A stretch of DNA of 64,000 bases, from positions 47,248 to 111,247 of the forward strand of contig JADNRV010000165.1 in NCBI GenBank assembly GCA_015499995.1, in the 5' to 3' direction. The notes below the pieces were generated by a model. It was not told where the DNA came from and searched no databases. It saw nothing but the letters and a program-made list of their open reading frames with translations. The translations under genes were made by a program, and so were the position numbers. Each line of letters starts with the position of its first letter. Position 1 is the first letter of the stretch. Positions 62,554 to 64,000 of the stretch are shown piece after piece. Source of the DNA: Flammula alnicola. Lineage: Eukaryota; Basidiomycota; Agaricomycetes; Agaricales; Strophariaceae.

Positions 62554-63239
62554 GCCAGCGTCCGGAGGAGGTTGAACAATTCAAAGTTTTTGAACCGAAA
62601 TGGGATTGCTATTACCGAGTCGATAGTCCTGTTCTTATCACGCCCTCTGAACCGTGTCAGAAAATGCTTATGTAAAGTGCGGAGATTCAATATCGTCGCG
62701 TAGAGTGGACGCGACGCTGCCGGTATTTATCTACGTCTTGGAGGCAAAGTGTATATATTTCACTCAAGGAATGTCAGATCAAAATCTAGTAGTGAGAGGA
62801 GGAGTTATTGCGGTCGTTTTCATTCCCGAAGTAAGATGGCAAAAGTGGCTTACATAATCGTCGACTTTTGCTTGACCTGGACACCCATTTGCGTAACTCT
62901 TCCGCATCATCTCGAAAGCTCTTCATAATTTAGATTAATGCTTATTGGAACTTCTTAAAAGTCTCTCTCTCTAACATTTTTCGAAAAGCCTTGCCCTCGT
63001 CAAGGAAAATGCGCGCGACTGTATTTTCAAACTCCGCACTTTACATAAGCATTTTCTGACACGGTTCGGGGGGCGTGATAAGAAACAGACCACATATAAC
63101 GTGAACTCAGACTCATTTCACTTATATCGTGGCTGTCTACGAGAGACTACCGAGTCGACGAGTCACGTCGTTGTCACGCTTCCTCGCGCTTTGGTAGTGC
63201 CGCAGCCCGTCGCATTCATTCAACTTACAATCTCCCACC
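62554..63239. other. Divergent promoter interval holding a fold-back element
   Basis: About 690 bp between the RRM-like gene and the SNRNP27-like gene. Most of it is a fold-back structure with 51-bp inverted arms (listed separately). No ORF of note. Confidence 0.55.
62634..63082. mobile_element. Fold-back/MITE-like element, 51-bp terminal inverted repeats
   Basis: Arm 1, 62634-62684, and the reverse complement of arm 2, 63032-63082, match at 49 of 51 positions (start CTTATCACGCCC, end TAAAGTGCGGAG). Weaker similarity runs some 15 bp further inward (GTCGCG) and a few bases outward (CTGTT). The 347-bp interior has no coding capacity. I see no clear target-site duplication. A non-autonomous DNA transposon remnant is most likely. 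Confidence 0.7.
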
Positions 63240-64000
63240 ATGTCCTCCCGTACAGATCATAGGCGGCGCGACCGAAGCTGGGAGAAGGACGACAGAGAAA
63301 GAGATAGGTCCTCTCGTGGGGGTGGTAGGGGAGGAGGTGGACGAGGAGGTGGACGGGGAGGTGGACGGGGAGGAGGATCATATCGTGATGAACCAAGGAG
63401 ACGTTCTAGTCGTTCACGGAGTCCTCGTCGGGACAGGGACAGGGACGACCGACGAGGGTCAGGTGTGTGGCGACGTATTTTCCTTCAAACTGTTATTCTA
63501 ATTTCTATTTGCTTTTTTGTAGACCGTCGAGATAGGGATTATAGACGGGATGATGACCGTCGAGATGGACGAAGTGATCGGGATCGAGACAGAGACAGAG
63601 ATAGACGACAGGACGACCGAAGGCGAGGCGACGATGTTCGAGATTCTCGAAGAGACACGAGAGACAGGGACACACCTAGCCGTGATGATAGAAACCCTCG
63701 CGAGGACGAGTCAAAGAGTCGTCAAATACCCACATCTGGGCCCTCATCTCATACCGGTAGGTAGGATCACTACCTGCTCTCGTGCAATCAACTAAACAAC
63801 TTTTACAGAACTACCGAAAACTACTTCATCCTCGTCTTCTCGTCCAAACCTTGATCCGGACGCACCTGACCACCCCAATGATGACGGAGAGGCCATGGAT
63901 GAGGTCAACGAGGATGAGGATGCTGCAATGATGGCCATGATGGGTGTTACTGGCTTTGGAACGACAAAGGTAGATTTTAATTATTTCTGTGCTGTATCAT
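63240..64000 (+). CDS. SNRNP27-like U4/U6.U5 tri-snRNP protein, 3' end beyond window
   Basis: RS-domain splicing factor. ATG 63240 gives MSSRTDHRRRDRSWEKDD, a Gly/Arg repeat, then RS/RD dipeptide runs interrupted by one intron (about 63463-63523), and a Ser/Pro linker. After another intron (about 63755-63809) comes an acidic block, EAMDEVNEDEDAAMMAMMGV, then TGFGTTK, the start of the conserved C-terminal motif (MMxMMGFxGFxTTKGK) of the human 27-kDa protein. The window stops within or just after the next donor site, so the last exon is missing. Confidence 0.8.

Overview
The window is nuclear DNA from a filamentous basidiomycete, most likely an Agaricomycete (mushroom-forming or wood/litter-decay fungus). 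Genes are dense, lie on both strands and are split by many short GT..AG introns of about 50-65 nt. Housekeeping products resemble basidiomycete forms, and the accessory set is typical: a CBM1-GH10 xylanase, a GH88 enzyme, a GH5_9 glucanase, a CFEM protein, a DUF7330 pair, an F-box gene and a tiny metallothionein. There is no operon structure. Several gene pairs share short divergent promoters: DCN1/CIA2, a conserved unknown/NTF2, NAC-alpha/TSC1 and RPT3/CBP20.

Layout, left to right. 0.2-8.2 kb: DCN1 (cullin neddylation), CIA2 (cytosolic Fe-S targeting), two DUF7330 genes and RAD18 (post-replication repair ubiquitin ligase). 8.2-16.5 kb: a gene-poor stretch, the secreted xylanase, a large protein with a linker-histone-like domain, and a 34-residue metallothionein in three exons. 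17.5-33 kb: a conserved fungal unknown, NTF2, GH88, VPS1 dynamin, TBP, GH5_9 and ALG3. 33-39 kb: a tyrosine-rich CFEM protein, a 104-bp tandem repeat, an F-box gene, ALG13, TRM9 and NAC-alpha with a His-Asp repeat. 39.5-48.7 kb: TSC1/hamartin, HSP90 with heat-shock elements, an EI24-like membrane protein and a small unknown. 48.7-53 kb: a 3.6-kb non-coding region with a dense cluster of ACGCGT (MluI cell-cycle) boxes ahead of a small SP/TP-rich protein. 54-64 kb: SerC (serine synthesis), a single-pass membrane protein, P5C reductase (proline synthesis), proteasome ATPase RPT3, CBP20, an RRM-like protein, a fold-back element and the start of a SNRNP27-type splicing protein.

Common themes are protein quality control and ubiquitin-like pathways (DCN1, RAD18, RPT3, HSP90, NAC-alpha, F-box), N-glycan assembly (ALG3, ALG13), RNA processing (CBP20, SNRNP27, TRM9) and secreted carbohydrate-active enzymes. 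These look like ordinary neighbours rather than a cluster, and I see no dedicated new multi-gene system.

One property affects the whole annotation. Many clearly conserved, mostly essential genes carry single-base frame breaks, often at short homopolymers: CIA2, NTF2, GH88, ALG3, TSC1, P5C reductase, RPT3, CBP20 and the 17.5-19.1 kb gene, possibly RAD18 and the F-box gene. Residual indel errors in the assembly explain this better than mass pseudogenization. CDS spans run from start to stop codon and include introns; exon limits are my reading of splice signals.
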